From Mesorhizobium loti (GTDB lineage: Bacteria; Pseudomonadota; Alphaproteobacteria; Rhizobiales; Rhizobiaceae): DNA of 64,000 nucleotides. The translations under genes and the position numbers were made by a program. Shown here piece after piece: positions 55,737 through 63,929 of this stretch. The notes beneath the pieces are model-generated. The model did no database searches. It had not been told where the DNA came from and saw nothing but the letters and a program-made list of their open reading frames with translations. The stretch's first letter is position 1, and each line of letters starts with the position of its first letter. The stretch is from the NCBI RefSeq assembly GCF_002858745.1, contig NZ_PJRO01000001.1:620001-684000 (forward strand), given 5' to 3'.

Positions 55737-57068
55737 CTAGCCGACCACAGCTTCCGAGAATTCGACCGCCCTGCCCTGCGATGGCATGACGATCTCGCCT
55801 TCCCACATGACACGGGTGCCGCGAACGATCGTACCAACCGGCCAGCCGGTGACTTCCTTGCCATCATAGGGCGTCCAGCCTGCCCGCGAGCCTGCCTGGG
55901 CGTTGGTGATGGTTTCGCGCCGCTTCATATCCACGACCGTGAAGTCGGCGTCATAACCAGCGGCGATGCGCCCCTTGCGGGCCATACCGAAGATGCGGTT
56001 CGGACCATGGCTGGAGAGATCAACGAAGCGCTCCAGCGTGAGCCGGCCGGCATTGACGTGGTCCAGCATGATCGGGACCAGCGTCTGCACGCCTGTCATG
56101 CCCGAGGGGGAAGCTGGATAGGGTTTTGCCTTCTCGGCCAGCGTGTGCGGGGCATGGTCGGAGCCGAGCACATCGACAACGCCCTGGCCGATGCCGTGCC
56201 AGATGCCGTCACGGTGACGGGCCGCGCGCACCGGCGGGTTCATCTGCAGCAACGTGCCGAGACGCGCATAGTCATCCGAACTCATCGTCAGATGGTGCGG
56301 CGTCGCCTCGCAGGTGGCGACATCCTTGTGCTGCTGGAGGAAGGTGATCTCCTCCGCCGTCGAGATGTGCAGGACATGGATGCGCGCGCGGGTCTGACGT
56401 GCGATGCGCACCAGGCGCTCGGTGCACTGGAGGGCTGCGATCTCGTCGCGCCATATCGGGTGCGACGACGGATCGTTCTCGACCCGCAGGCCAAGGCGCT
56501 CGCGCAGGCGGAATTCGTCTTCCGAGTGAAACGCCGCGCGGCGGCGCGTGTTACGCAGGATGGAGGCCACACCTTCGTCATCCTCTACCAGCAGATCGCC
56601 AGTGGACGAGCCCATGAACACCTTGATGCCGGCGGCACCAGGCAAGCGCTCTAGTTCGGCAACGTCACCGGCATTGTCGCGCGTACCGCCGACCCAGAAA
56701 GCGAAGTCGCAATGCATGCGTCCCGTAGCGCGCCCGATCTTGTCGGCGAGCGTCGCTTCGCTGGTGGTGAGCGGATTGGTGTTGGGCATTTCGAAGACAG
56801 CAGTGATGCCACCCAGCACCGCCGCGCGAGAACCGGTCTCGAGATCTTCCTTGTGCTCGAGGCCCGGCTCGCGGAAATGCACCTGGCTGTCGACAACGCC
56901 AGGCAGCACATGCAGGCCGCGGCAATCCATGGTTTCTCCAGCGGAAGCGGTACCGAGGTCGCCGATTGCAGCGATCCTGCCGCCACTCACGCCAACGTCG
57001 CGCTGGCCAATGCCATCATGATTGACGACGATGCCGCCCTTAAGGATGAGATCGTAGGTCACTGCCAT
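55737..57068 (-). CDS. Dihydroorotase-family amidohydrolase with an altered metal motif
   Basis: A 443-residue cyclic amidohydrolase of the class I dihydroorotase family, which ring-closes carbamoyl-aspartate in pyrimidine synthesis. Visible ligands are the Lys in GIKVFMGSS, His in AFHSEDEFR, His in VLHISTAEE and Asp in GSDHAPHTLAEK. In the N-terminal DxHxH motif the first His is Gln: residues 60-66 read DSQVHFR (Q62, H64). Fully active enzymes usually have DPHVHFR, so this may be a divergent or partner-dependent DHOase. The ATG at 57068 starts MAVTYDLILKGG. It is divergent from ygfZ. Confidence 0.83.
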   Translation of the reverse strand: MAVTYDLILKGGIVVNHDGIGQRDVGVSGGRIAAIGDLGTASAGETMDCRGLHVLPGVVDSQVHFREPGLEHKEDLETGSRAAVLGGITAVFEMPNTNPLTTSEATLADKIGRATGRMHCDFAFWVGGTRDNAGDVAELERLPGAAGIKVFMGSSTGDLLVEDDEGVASILRNTRRRAAFHSEDEFRLRERLGLRVENDPSSHPIWRDEIAALQCTERLVRIARQTRARIHVLHISTAEEITFLQQHKDVATCEATPHHLTMSSDDYARLGTLLQMNPPVRAARHRDGIWHGIGQGVVDVLGSDHAPHTLAEKAKPYPASPSGMTGVQTLVPIMLDHVNAGRLTLERFVDLSSHGPNRIFGMARKGRIAAGYDADFTVVDMKRRETITNAQAGSRAGWTPYDGKEVTGWPVGTIVRGTRVMWEGEIVMPSQGRAVEFSEAVVG

Positions 57069-57138
57069 CCGCTCCGGCCCTTGTGTGGGAATTGCCTGCG
57101 GCTTACGTAATGGCTCTTCGAAATGCAAGATCGGGCCC

Positions 57139-58023
57139 ATGCCGACAACCCTTCTCGCCGACCGCACCCTTATCTCCGTTTCCGGCTCCGAAGCCGAACA
57201 CTTCCTGCAGAATATCCTGACCGTCGATCTCGACGGTCTTGGCCAAGCTGAGGCCAAACCGGGCGCATTGCTGGCGCCGCAAGGCAAGATCCTGTTCGAC
57301 TTCCTGGTCTCCCGCGCGGGCGAAAATGCCTTCCGGTTGGAGTGCCGCGCCGATATTGCTGACGATTTCGTCAAGCGACTGATGTTCTATCGGCTGCGCG
57401 CCAAGGTCGACATTTCCAAGCAGGAACAGGATGTTGTTGCCATTTCGTGGCGGGCTGATTCAACAACCTCGCAAAATGATTCCGCTACCTCACCTGGTGA
57501 TTCAAGCGCAGGCGTGCGTGACAGCCGGTTCGAACCTCCTGTCTTGCGCTTCTATGAAACGCCGTTGCCTGAAGCAGATGCCACGCAGGCCGAATGGGAT
57601 GCCTTCCGCCTTTCGCGGGGCGTGGCCGAAAGCGGTCCCGACTACGCACTGAACGACGCCTTCCCGCATGACGTGCTGCTCGACCAATTGGATGGCGTCG
57701 GCTTCAAGAAAGGCTGCTTCATCGGCCAGGAAGTGGTTTCGCGCATGCAGCACCGCGGCACCGCGCGCCGGCGGGTGCTGCTGGTGGAGGCCGCCAGTGC
57801 CTTGCCCGCCTCGGGCACCGAACTGACCGTCAACGGCCGCCCTGTCGGTGCCCTCGGCTCGGTGTCAGGTACGCGCGGCCTGGCCATTGCCCGCATCGAC
57901 CGCGTCAAGGCAGCGATGGACGCCAGCCAGGAAATCAGCGCCGATGGCATCGCCGTGTCGCTGAGCATTCCTGGTTGGGCGCGCTTCACCTTCCCCAAAA
58001 CCGCCAGTGCGGAAGACGCCTGA
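57139..58023 (+). CDS. ygfZ: Folate-binding YgfZ/GcvT-fold iron-sulfur repair protein
   Basis: YgfZ supports assembly or repair of iron-sulfur proteins with tetrahydrofolate. The 294-residue protein has the diagnostic KGC-x-GQE motif in KKGCFIGQEVVSRMQHRG near residue 195, and the N-terminal SGSEAEHFLQNILTVDL. A Ser/Asp/Thr-rich insertion lies near residues 110-130 (TSQNDSATSPGDSSAG). The ATG at 57139 is used. Its stop overlaps the start of the HD hydrolase gene. Confidence 0.9.
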   Translation: MPTTLLADRTLISVSGSEAEHFLQNILTVDLDGLGQAEAKPGALLAPQGKILFDFLVSRAGENAFRLECRADIADDFVKRLMFYRLRAKVDISKQEQDVVAISWRADSTTSQNDSATSPGDSSAGVRDSRFEPPVLRFYETPLPEADATQAEWDAFRLSRGVAESGPDYALNDAFPHDVLLDQLDGVGFKKGCFIGQEVVSRMQHRGTARRRVLLVEAASALPASGTELTVNGRPVGALGSVSGTRGLAIARIDRVKAAMDASQEISADGIAVSLSIPGWARFTFPKTASAEDA

Positions 58024-58631
58024 TGGCGGACCGCGTCGGCGCGCCGCCGCGAGCCTGGCAACGCATGCTGTCGGGGCGCAGGCTCGACCTGCTCGACCCT
58101 TCTCCGCTCGACATCGAGATCGGCGACATCGCGCATGGCCTTGCCCGCGTCGCGCGATGGAATGGCCAGACCTCTGGCGATCACGCCTTTTCGGTGGCGC
58201 AACACTCGCTCCTGGTCGAAGATATTTTCCGCGCCATCGTGCCGTCAGCGCCGCCAACGGCACAGCTGACCGCTTTGCTGCATGATGCGCCGGAATACGT
58301 TATCGGCGACATGATATCGCCGTTCAAATCCGTCGTCGGTGGTGGCTACAAATCCTGCGAGGAACGGCTGCAGCATGCCATTCATCTGCGTTACGGATTG
58401 CCGGCTTCGACAGGTCAAGGCCTGAAGAAGGACATCAAGCGCGCCGACCAGATCGCCGCCTATTTCGAGGCGACTGCACTGGCCGGATTCGGGCTGGCGG
58501 AAGCAGCGGAGTTCTTCGGCCGCCCGCGCGGCTTGTCCGCCGATCAGTTCGACCTCACGCCCAAGCCTGCCAAGCAGGTGGAAAAGGCCTTCACGGCCCG
58601 TTTCCACAAGATCGAAGCCGATTTGCGCTAG
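58023..58631 (+). CDS. HD-domain hydrolase, YfbR/HDDC2-like
   Basis: A 202-residue HD-superfamily phosphohydrolase. The metal motifs are HAFSVAQHSLLVEDI and LLHDAPEYVIGDM (H..HD), and IKRADQIAAYFEA supplies a later Asp. YfbR relatives are 5'-deoxynucleotidases, so a nucleotide substrate is plausible. The ATG at 58023 shares one base with the ygfZ stop (TGATG), so the two are coupled. Confidence 0.87.
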   Translation: MADRVGAPPRAWQRMLSGRRLDLLDPSPLDIEIGDIAHGLARVARWNGQTSGDHAFSVAQHSLLVEDIFRAIVPSAPPTAQLTALLHDAPEYVIGDMISPFKSVVGGGYKSCEERLQHAIHLRYGLPASTGQGLKKDIKRADQIAAYFEATALAGFGLAEAAEFFGRPRGLSADQFDLTPKPAKQVEKAFTARFHKIEADLR

Positions 58632-58637
58632 GTTTAC

Positions 58638-58955
58638 TCAGCCCTCGATGAAGCGCAGCCCAACCACTCCGACAACGATAAGCACAATACAGCCGAGCCT
58701 GAGTGGTGTCGCCGGATCACCGAAGAGCACGATGCCGAGGGTCGCGATGCCGACAGCACCGATGCCTGTCCACACCGCATAGGCAGTGCCAGCCGGCAGG
58801 TGGCGCATGGCGAAAGTCAGCACGAAGACGCTGAGCAACGCGAAGAAAATGCCGCCGACGCTCGGCCAGAACCGCGTCCAGCCTTCGGCATATTTCAGCG
58901 AGACACCCATCGCAATCTCGATGACGCTCGCGACAAGAAGCAGCAACCAAGCCAT
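58638..58955 (-). CDS. Small multidrug resistance (SMR) family protein
   Basis: A 105-residue four-helix membrane protein of the EmrE/SugE family. The essential membrane Glu lies in SVIEIAMGVSLKYAEG and the GTAYAVWTGIGAVG block is typical. AAGGAGGG precedes the ATG at 58955. Substrates may be guanidinium or quaternary ammonium compounds. It is divergent from an HxlR regulator. Confidence 0.88.
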   Translation of the reverse strand: MAWLLLLVASVIEIAMGVSLKYAEGWTRFWPSVGGIFFALLSVFVLTFAMRHLPAGTAYAVWTGIGAVGIATLGIVLFGDPATPLRLGCIVLIVVGVVGLRFIEG

Positions 58956-59000
58956 TCCGGCCCTCCTTTGATTTTCAGGCGCAGGCTCATGTGTGATAAC

Positions 59001-59036
59001 AGGAACCAAAGAGCAATTACGCACCTTTTGGTGCCT
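59001..59036. promoter_or_regulatory. Inverted repeats in the SMR/HxlR divergent region
   Basis: AGGAACCAAA (59001-59010) and TTTGGTGCCT (59027-59036) are inverted with one mismatch, and the second arm itself contains the smaller hairpin GCACC-TTTT-GGTGC (59021-59034). It lies between the two divergent starts and is an HxlR operator candidate. Confidence 0.4.
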
Positions 59037-59046
59037 ATGGGTTTCG

Positions 59047-59418
59047 ATGGCTGCTCCGAACGTTTATGATTCCGCCTGCTCCGCCAGGGACGCGCTGGAA
59101 CTGATCGCTTCCAAATGGGCGATGCTGATCCTGCCGGCTTTATCCGGGGGACCGACGCGCAACAGTGCATTGCTCCGGAAAATCGGCGGCATCTCGCAGA
59201 AAATGCTGACACAGACACTGAAAGACCTGGAACGCAACGGGCTGGTGATCCGGCAGGACATGCAGACTGTGCCGCCGCATGTCGAATACAGGCTGAGCAC
59301 TCTCGGAAGCTCGCTCAGCGAAGCGCTGATCGTGCTCGACCGCTGGGCGGAGCGTCATTCGGTCGATCTTGACGCCGCTCGCGAGCGCTTCGATGCTGCT
59401 CGAACGGAAGGTGCCTAG
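59047..59418 (+). CDS. HxlR-family transcriptional regulator
   Basis: A 123-residue winged-helix regulator with SACSARDALELIASKWAMLIL near the start and GGISQKMLTQTLKDLERNGLV as the recognition region. The start MAAPNVYDSAC at 59047 is supported by family length. A Cys near residue 10 may sense oxidation or an electrophile. It faces the SMR pump and likely controls it. Its stop codon lies inside the repeat element at 59416-59519. Confidence 0.87.
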   Translation: MAAPNVYDSACSARDALELIASKWAMLILPALSGGPTRNSALLRKIGGISQKMLTQTLKDLERNGLVIRQDMQTVPPHVEYRLSTLGSSLSEALIVLDRWAERHSVDLDAARERFDAARTEGA

Positions 59419-59519
59419 AGCAATTCCAGGAAAAGTGCGTAGCGGTTTTCCGCCCGGAATTGCGTAAAAACAAAGAGTTAGAGCGTTTCCGCGCTTCCGT
59501 TAAAACGGAAACGCTCTAG
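59416..59519. repeat. Composite palindromic intergenic element, copy 2
   Basis: Begins TAGAGCAATTCCAGG and ends with the hairpin TTTCCGTTAAAACGGAAA inside GAGCG...CGCTC, closely matching the element at 40151-40246 but with an extra GCGCTTCC insertion in the hairpin arm. It fills the gap between the convergent HxlR and RimK-like genes, and the stop codons of both (59416-59418 and 59516-59518) lie within it. Confidence 0.9.
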
Positions 59520-60979
59520 CGTCCCTGCCGCTCCAGACGGTCGAGGAACCACTGTGTCAGCCGTACCCAGACTTCGTCTTTCTCGCCGGTGTCTTCGCAA
59601 CCGTGGTCGAGATTCGGATTGTCGTTGACCTCGATGACGAAAACGCCGTCCCTGGTTTCCTTCAGGTCGACGCCATAAAGACCGTCGCCGATGCATCGAG
59701 CGGCTTTGACTGCCGTCTGCACGGCATGAGACGGCGCATCCTTCAAGGTGAAAGTCTTGAAGCCACCTTCGTCGGGCTTGCCGGCGCGGTCGTGATTGAC
59801 GATCTGCCAGTGCTGCTTGGCCATCAGATACTGCACGGCAAACAAAGGCTCGCCACCCAGCACGCCGATGCGCCAGTCATAGTCGGTCGGGATGAATTTC
59901 TGAGCGACGAGCAGATCGGAGTCCTCCAGCCATTCCGTCGCCAGCTTCTTCAACTCGCCAAAATCCTTGCATTTCTTGACACCACGCGAGAACGCGCTGT
60001 CGGGGATTTTGAGGACCAGCGGGAAACCAAGCGTTTCGGCGGCCACTTCCAGGTCAGACGGGCCGGCGATCATCACGGTGGGCGGCACCGGCACGTCATT
60101 AAAGGCCATCAACTCATTCAGATAGACCTTGTTGGTACAGCGGATCATCGACAGTGGATCGTCGATCACCGGCATGCCTTCCTGCTGGGCACGGCGGGCA
60201 AAACGATAGGTATGATTGGAAATCGAAGTCGTCTCGCGGATGAACAATGCGTCGTAGTTGGCGACCTTGGCCAGATCCTTCCTGGTGATCGGCTCCACCT
60301 CCACGCCCATCTTTTCGGCGATGCGGGCCCAATAGCGCAGCGATGAGATCGCCGAGGGCGGCAGTTGCTCATGCGGATCGACCAGCGTTGCGAAAGTGTA
60401 GCGTGCCGGGACACGTGCCTTGCTGTCGCGCCATTCGCGGCCGGTGTAGGTATCGAGGCATTCGAGGAAGCGCTTCTCCTCCTCCTCCGTCATGCGTGCC
60501 AACGGATAGAAGCCAATCTTGCGAATCGTCGCCCACTCACCTGCGTCGGTTATCGCCACTTCCAGCGCCGGCGCGCGGAACCAATCGAACAGGAGCTTGG
60601 CAAAACGATCCCAGGCCTTGCCGGGACCGATACCGAAGAAGATGTGAACCTTGGCAGGAAAAACACCGCCGATATCCTTGCGGCACTTGTTCAGCGCCAG
60701 CTCCAATTCCGGCAGCGCATGCTCGTAGAGCTTGCGCTCGGAGAGATCGATCATCGTCTCGACGGTTGGGATGACCTTGTGGCCGCGTGAACTCGCCAGC
60801 AGCGAGGCATAGTAACCGCGGCTCTGATAGTCATAACGATTGGAAAGGTTGATGACCTTTGGGCGCGGCCCGCGAAACAGGGCCGGATGGGCCAGATAGT
60901 CCCGGTTGGTGATGACTTTGTGCGGCGTTGCCACCTGGTCGAGATCGTTCTGCCTGCCGGTGAGGATGACCCAGGTCAT
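59516..60979 (-). CDS. RimK-like ATP-grasp ligase with RLAN N-terminal domain
   Basis: A 487-residue ATP-grasp enzyme. The N-terminal half (YYASLLASSRGHKVIPTVETM, FFGIGPGKAWDRFAKLLFDW) resembles the RLAN region found ahead of RimK-like ligases. The ATP-grasp domain has FPLVLKIPDSAFSRGV and the metal-binding VIEVNDNPNLDHG. Such enzymes join an amine to a carboxylate, often adding amino acids to proteins or peptides. It overlaps the upstream GNAT-C39 gene by four bases (ATGA), so they are translated together. Substrate unknown. Confidence 0.86.
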   Translation of the reverse strand: MTWVILTGRQNDLDQVATPHKVITNRDYLAHPALFRGPRPKVINLSNRYDYQSRGYYASLLASSRGHKVIPTVETMIDLSERKLYEHALPELELALNKCRKDIGGVFPAKVHIFFGIGPGKAWDRFAKLLFDWFRAPALEVAITDAGEWATIRKIGFYPLARMTEEEEKRFLECLDTYTGREWRDSKARVPARYTFATLVDPHEQLPPSAISSLRYWARIAEKMGVEVEPITRKDLAKVANYDALFIRETTSISNHTYRFARRAQQEGMPVIDDPLSMIRCTNKVYLNELMAFNDVPVPPTVMIAGPSDLEVAAETLGFPLVLKIPDSAFSRGVKKCKDFGELKKLATEWLEDSDLLVAQKFIPTDYDWRIGVLGGEPLFAVQYLMAKQHWQIVNHDRAGKPDEGGFKTFTLKDAPSHAVQTAVKAARCIGDGLYGVDLKETRDGVFVIEVNDNPNLDHGCEDTGEKDEVWVRLTQWFLDRLERQGR

Positions 60980-62082
60980 TGTTTCTCGCGCGCTCCAAGA
61001 ATGATGGCGGCACGCAGTCCGTCGCGACCGAACTGCGCCATGGAAATGAAGATGTCGTAAGGCACCGGAATGTTGGCTGCATCCGCTTGCGTTTCTTCCC
61101 GTTCGTCCTCGACCCACGGGTCGTGGATGAGGATATGGTCACCGTCGTCGCCGATGGCCAGAACCCAGTGCGGAACTTTCTTGCCGAACATCAGGAAGCC
61201 ACTGATCAGGACCACAACGAGCTTGTCTGCGGCGATCGCCGTACGGATGTCATCAATGGAAAAAGCGCTGTGGTGCACCGGAATCCCATATTCCCGGGCG
61301 CGACGCTGAAAATCGATCTGTGCCAGTTCCATCACCCGGCGCTTCTCGCCGCTGCGCACCGACTGCAGGAACAGCGGGCCGTCGAACGAGACAAAAACCT
61401 CGGCCGAAAGCCCATATTCGTAGGCCGTCACCGCCAATCCGAACGGCTCGCAGCCGCCGGGACCCGACATCATGAAGACTGTGGTTGCCTCGCGCCATAA
61501 CCGCACTTCCATGACCGGGTCTGGCCGGAAGCCAGGGTCGAAATGCGCCATCGTCATCATCAGACAGCAGGGCCCACAGGTGAAATCGCAAGTCTGCTCG
61601 TAAAAGGGTACGGACGTTGCCATCTGCACATGGCCACGCAGCATCTTCTCGTACCGGAGTGCAGGCGCGCCATCCTCGTAGTAGTCGATCTCGCGGCCGA
61701 TCTTGCGATAGCCTGCCTGTTCATAGATGCGGATGGCGCGAGAATTGTCCTCCCGCACTTCCAGGCGCAGCATCATGCGATCGTGTTCAAAAGCCGTATC
61801 TTCAGCCGCCTCCAGCAACAGGCGGCCGATGCCTTGCCCACCGAAATCGGGGCCGGTGGCCAACGAATAGAGCCGCGCCACGCGGCTGCCCTTGCGAAAC
61901 AGGATGATTGCGTAACCTGCGATTTTACCGCCACTCTCTGCGATCAGCGTCTCGGCCGTCTCCCGTTCGATGAGTTGGCGGAAGGAACGGCGCGAAATTC
62001 GGTCGCTTGCAAAGACGGCGTTTTCGATGGCGGCGAGAACATCGACGTCGGAAGCGCGGGCCGTGCGGAGTTCGGCAGGCAT
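60976..62082 (-). CDS. Fused GNAT acetyltransferase and C39-like peptidase
   Basis: A 368-residue two-domain protein. Residues 1-150 are a GNAT domain with the acetyl-CoA loop GGQGIGRLLLEAAED and IYEQAGYRKIGRE. Residues 155-368 resemble a C39 cysteine peptidase: EQTCDFTCGPCCLMM holds the putative catalytic Cys and upstream Gln, and HWVLAIGDDGDHILIHDPW supplies His and Asp. C39 peptidases usually cut double-glycine leaders, but this one lacks membrane segments and an ABC domain. It is coupled to the ATP-grasp gene, forming a peptide-modification-like module of unknown purpose. Confidence 0.85.
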   Translation of the reverse strand: MPAELRTARASDVDVLAAIENAVFASDRISRRSFRQLIERETAETLIAESGGKIAGYAIILFRKGSRVARLYSLATGPDFGGQGIGRLLLEAAEDTAFEHDRMMLRLEVREDNSRAIRIYEQAGYRKIGREIDYYEDGAPALRYEKMLRGHVQMATSVPFYEQTCDFTCGPCCLMMTMAHFDPGFRPDPVMEVRLWREATTVFMMSGPGGCEPFGLAVTAYEYGLSAEVFVSFDGPLFLQSVRSGEKRRVMELAQIDFQRRAREYGIPVHHSAFSIDDIRTAIAADKLVVVLISGFLMFGKKVPHWVLAIGDDGDHILIHDPWVEDEREETQADAANIPVPYDIFISMAQFGRDGLRAAIILGAREKQ

Positions 62083-62408
62083 GAAGGCTTGAAAAACCTC
62101 GGTGCGTAGCAGGAAAGAGACCTATCGAAACATCGATGACGCCGACGGGGAAAGCCGACGCATGTCCAGCGTTTCGCGCTTCGATTTCGGCTGAATTGTG
62201 ACAGATTCGACTTGCTTGCCAAGACGTCGACCACCTTCCCCCGGTGGATATAACGCTGCCGAGTGTCGGAAACGCAGCTACCTGACAACCCTCTGCGCGC
62301 TGGCCAGTGTGCCGATTGCCGCCAACACGTTGGAGCGGTCAGGGAACAGATGCTGATGGAGCGCGACCCGGAAGCCTGCCGATAGACCTGGCTGCGTTGG
62401 TGCCCCCC
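62083..62408. other. 326-base region between the GNAT-C39 gene and the anti-sigma gene, nothing recognised
   Basis: No gene, repeat or clear regulatory motif was seen. Apart from the GNAT-C39 promoter, which must lie here, the content is unexplained. Confidence 0.4.
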
Positions 62409-63200
62409 TCAGACCTTGCTTTCGGCGCCCTCGATCAACTGGCGGTAGGCATTTCGCGCCACGACGGCGAGGCGTTCTTGCGGCAGCGCGCCCACAACGG
62501 CGCAACCATAGCCCTTGTCGAGCCAGTAGACCGCCGTTGGGCCATTCTTCTCTGTGTAAGTGCCCTTGGCATAGCTGCCCGATTCCGAGGTTACGAAGAG
62601 CGAGATGCGGTTGCCCTCCGCATCCTCATAAAGCAGCATCGCCGCCTTGCCCGTGCCCGCCGGCAGCAGCCTGCCTCCGATGAGTTGGAACCCATCGGCA
62701 GTCAGATCCGGTGTCACCAGCCGCAAGCCGATCCGTGCCGACAACCAGTTGCGCATATGCTCCTCATCCGAGGCGGGCACCTCGACCGCATGACGCTTCT
62801 CAGCAGCATAAACGACATAGGCCGCAACCGCTTCCTCGGCAAACCTGTCGGCCGAGACATCTTCCACACCAATGCCACGCGTGCCGGCGACATAGCCACC
62901 AGTACCGCCTATTGCCAAAAGAACCGCTGCCGCAGCGGCCTGCCACCAGCGGGAACGTTGCGGCAGCCGGGGCCTGCCATCGCCAGCAACCAGCGTGGTG
63001 AAGCGCGCTGGAACCGGCTCATCGAGAATCCCTGCCATGGCGAAGCGTAGTGCTTCGCGATCGGCGCTGAAGCGATTGCTCCTGGCCTTCATCTCCGGGT
63101 TGGCTTCGAGCCACATGTCGAAGGCGGCACGCTCCTCGTCCGGCAGCTCGCCGTCGAGTGCCAGATGAATGTCCCGTTCGGTGAAGTCGCGCGCGGTCAT
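62409..63200 (-). CDS. Transmembrane anti-sigma factor
   Basis: A 263-residue protein starting MTARDFTERDIHLALDGELPDEE, the usual N-terminal zinc-finger-like or ASD-type segment of anti-sigma factors (LALDGELPDEERAAFDMWL). One transmembrane helix lies around residues 85-105 (AAAAAVLLAIGGTGGYVAG), with a periplasmic C-terminal domain. It overlaps the ECF sigma gene by four bases. It presumably holds that sigma factor at the membrane until an envelope signal arrives. Confidence 0.85.
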   Translation of the reverse strand: MTARDFTERDIHLALDGELPDEERAAFDMWLEANPEMKARSNRFSADREALRFAMAGILDEPVPARFTTLVAGDGRPRLPQRSRWWQAAAAAVLLAIGGTGGYVAGTRGIGVEDVSADRFAEEAVAAYVVYAAEKRHAVEVPASDEEHMRNWLSARIGLRLVTPDLTADGFQLIGGRLLPAGTGKAAMLLYEDAEGNRISLFVTSESGSYAKGTYTEKNGPTAVYWLDKGYGCAVVGALPQERLAVVARNAYRQLIEGAESKV

Positions 63201-63715
63201 TTCTCGACCACCTTCAGCGAACGGCGGCGCGCACGATCGTCGAGCAGTGCGCGCAGATCCTCCCGGCCGCGCGAAATCCGCGACATCAGCGTACCGGCGG
63301 GAATGCCCAGAATGTTGGCCGCTTCCGCATAGGAGAAACCTTCGATGGCAACAGTCACGATTGCTGCCCGGCGCTCAGGGGCGATCGCCTGCAAGGCGTC
63401 GAGGATTTCCCTGGAAGCAATGTTTTCGACCTGGATCGAAGGAACCGTCAGCGCCTCGTCGCCATCCAGCGGCAGCATTGCCATTTCGCCGCGACGACTC
63501 ACCTTGCGCATCTGGTCGATGAAAAGGTGGTGCATGATCGTGAACAGCCATTTCCTCGGGCTCTCGCCGGTTTGCCAATTGTCCAGCTTGGCCAGGGCAC
63601 GCTCGAGACAATCCTGGACGAGGTCGTCCGCGGAATCGCGATCGCGCGACAACGCACGCGCGTACCGGCGCAAGCGCGGAATCTCGCCAAGGATCGCGGC
63701 CTTCCTGTCGTCCAT
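63197..63715 (-). CDS. ECF-type RNA polymerase sigma factor
   Basis: A 172-residue sigma factor with regions 2 (RDSADDLVQDCLERAL, then WLFTIMHHLFIDQMRK) and 4 (AIVTVAIEGFSYAEAANILGI, SRISRGREDLRALL). The ATG at 63715 gives MDDRKAAILGEIPRLRRYARAL; the longer upstream frame is rejected. Its stop overlaps the anti-sigma start, forming a sigma/anti-sigma operon. An ECF-type promoter lies about 100 bases upstream. Confidence 0.9.
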   Translation of the reverse strand: MDDRKAAILGEIPRLRRYARALSRDRDSADDLVQDCLERALAKLDNWQTGESPRKWLFTIMHHLFIDQMRKVSRRGEMAMLPLDGDEALTVPSIQVENIASREILDALQAIAPERRAAIVTVAIEGFSYAEAANILGIPAGTLMSRISRGREDLRALLDDRARRRSLKVVEK

Positions 63716-63818
63716 GGGTGGCGGTTCGCCAATCTTTCCCGTTGCCCCGGCGATTGAACGCGCCTTCGCTGGCCGGCGCAAGCTGTGCCGGTACCCGCTT
63801 TGTTGCCTTCAAGAGCAG

Positions 63819-63844
63819 AACGAAGCCGGCAGAAGGATTATTCC
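63819..63844 (-). promoter_or_regulatory. ECF-type promoter candidate upstream of the sigma factor gene
   Basis: On the minus strand GGAAT (-35) is followed by 17 bases and CGTT (-10). The EcfG-like consensus in alphaproteobacteria is GGAAC-N16/17-CGTT, so this differs by one base. It is placed so that the ECF sigma gene would be autoregulated or under general stress control. Confidence 0.5.
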
Positions 63845-63866
63845 CGAGCTGATCGGAGACAGCATC

Positions 63867-63906
63867 AAAAAATGCAACGCCGCCAGCGATAGAACCAGCG
63901 GCGTTG
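63867..63906 (-). terminator. Intrinsic terminator after the outer-membrane protein gene
   Basis: On the minus strand the stem CAACGCCGC/GCGGCGTTG is followed by six T (63867-63872 read as A on the plus strand). It ends the gene that stops at 63930 and lies just before the sigma-factor promoter. Confidence 0.75.
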
Positions 63907-63929
63907 GGGAGACCGTATGTCGACCGATA

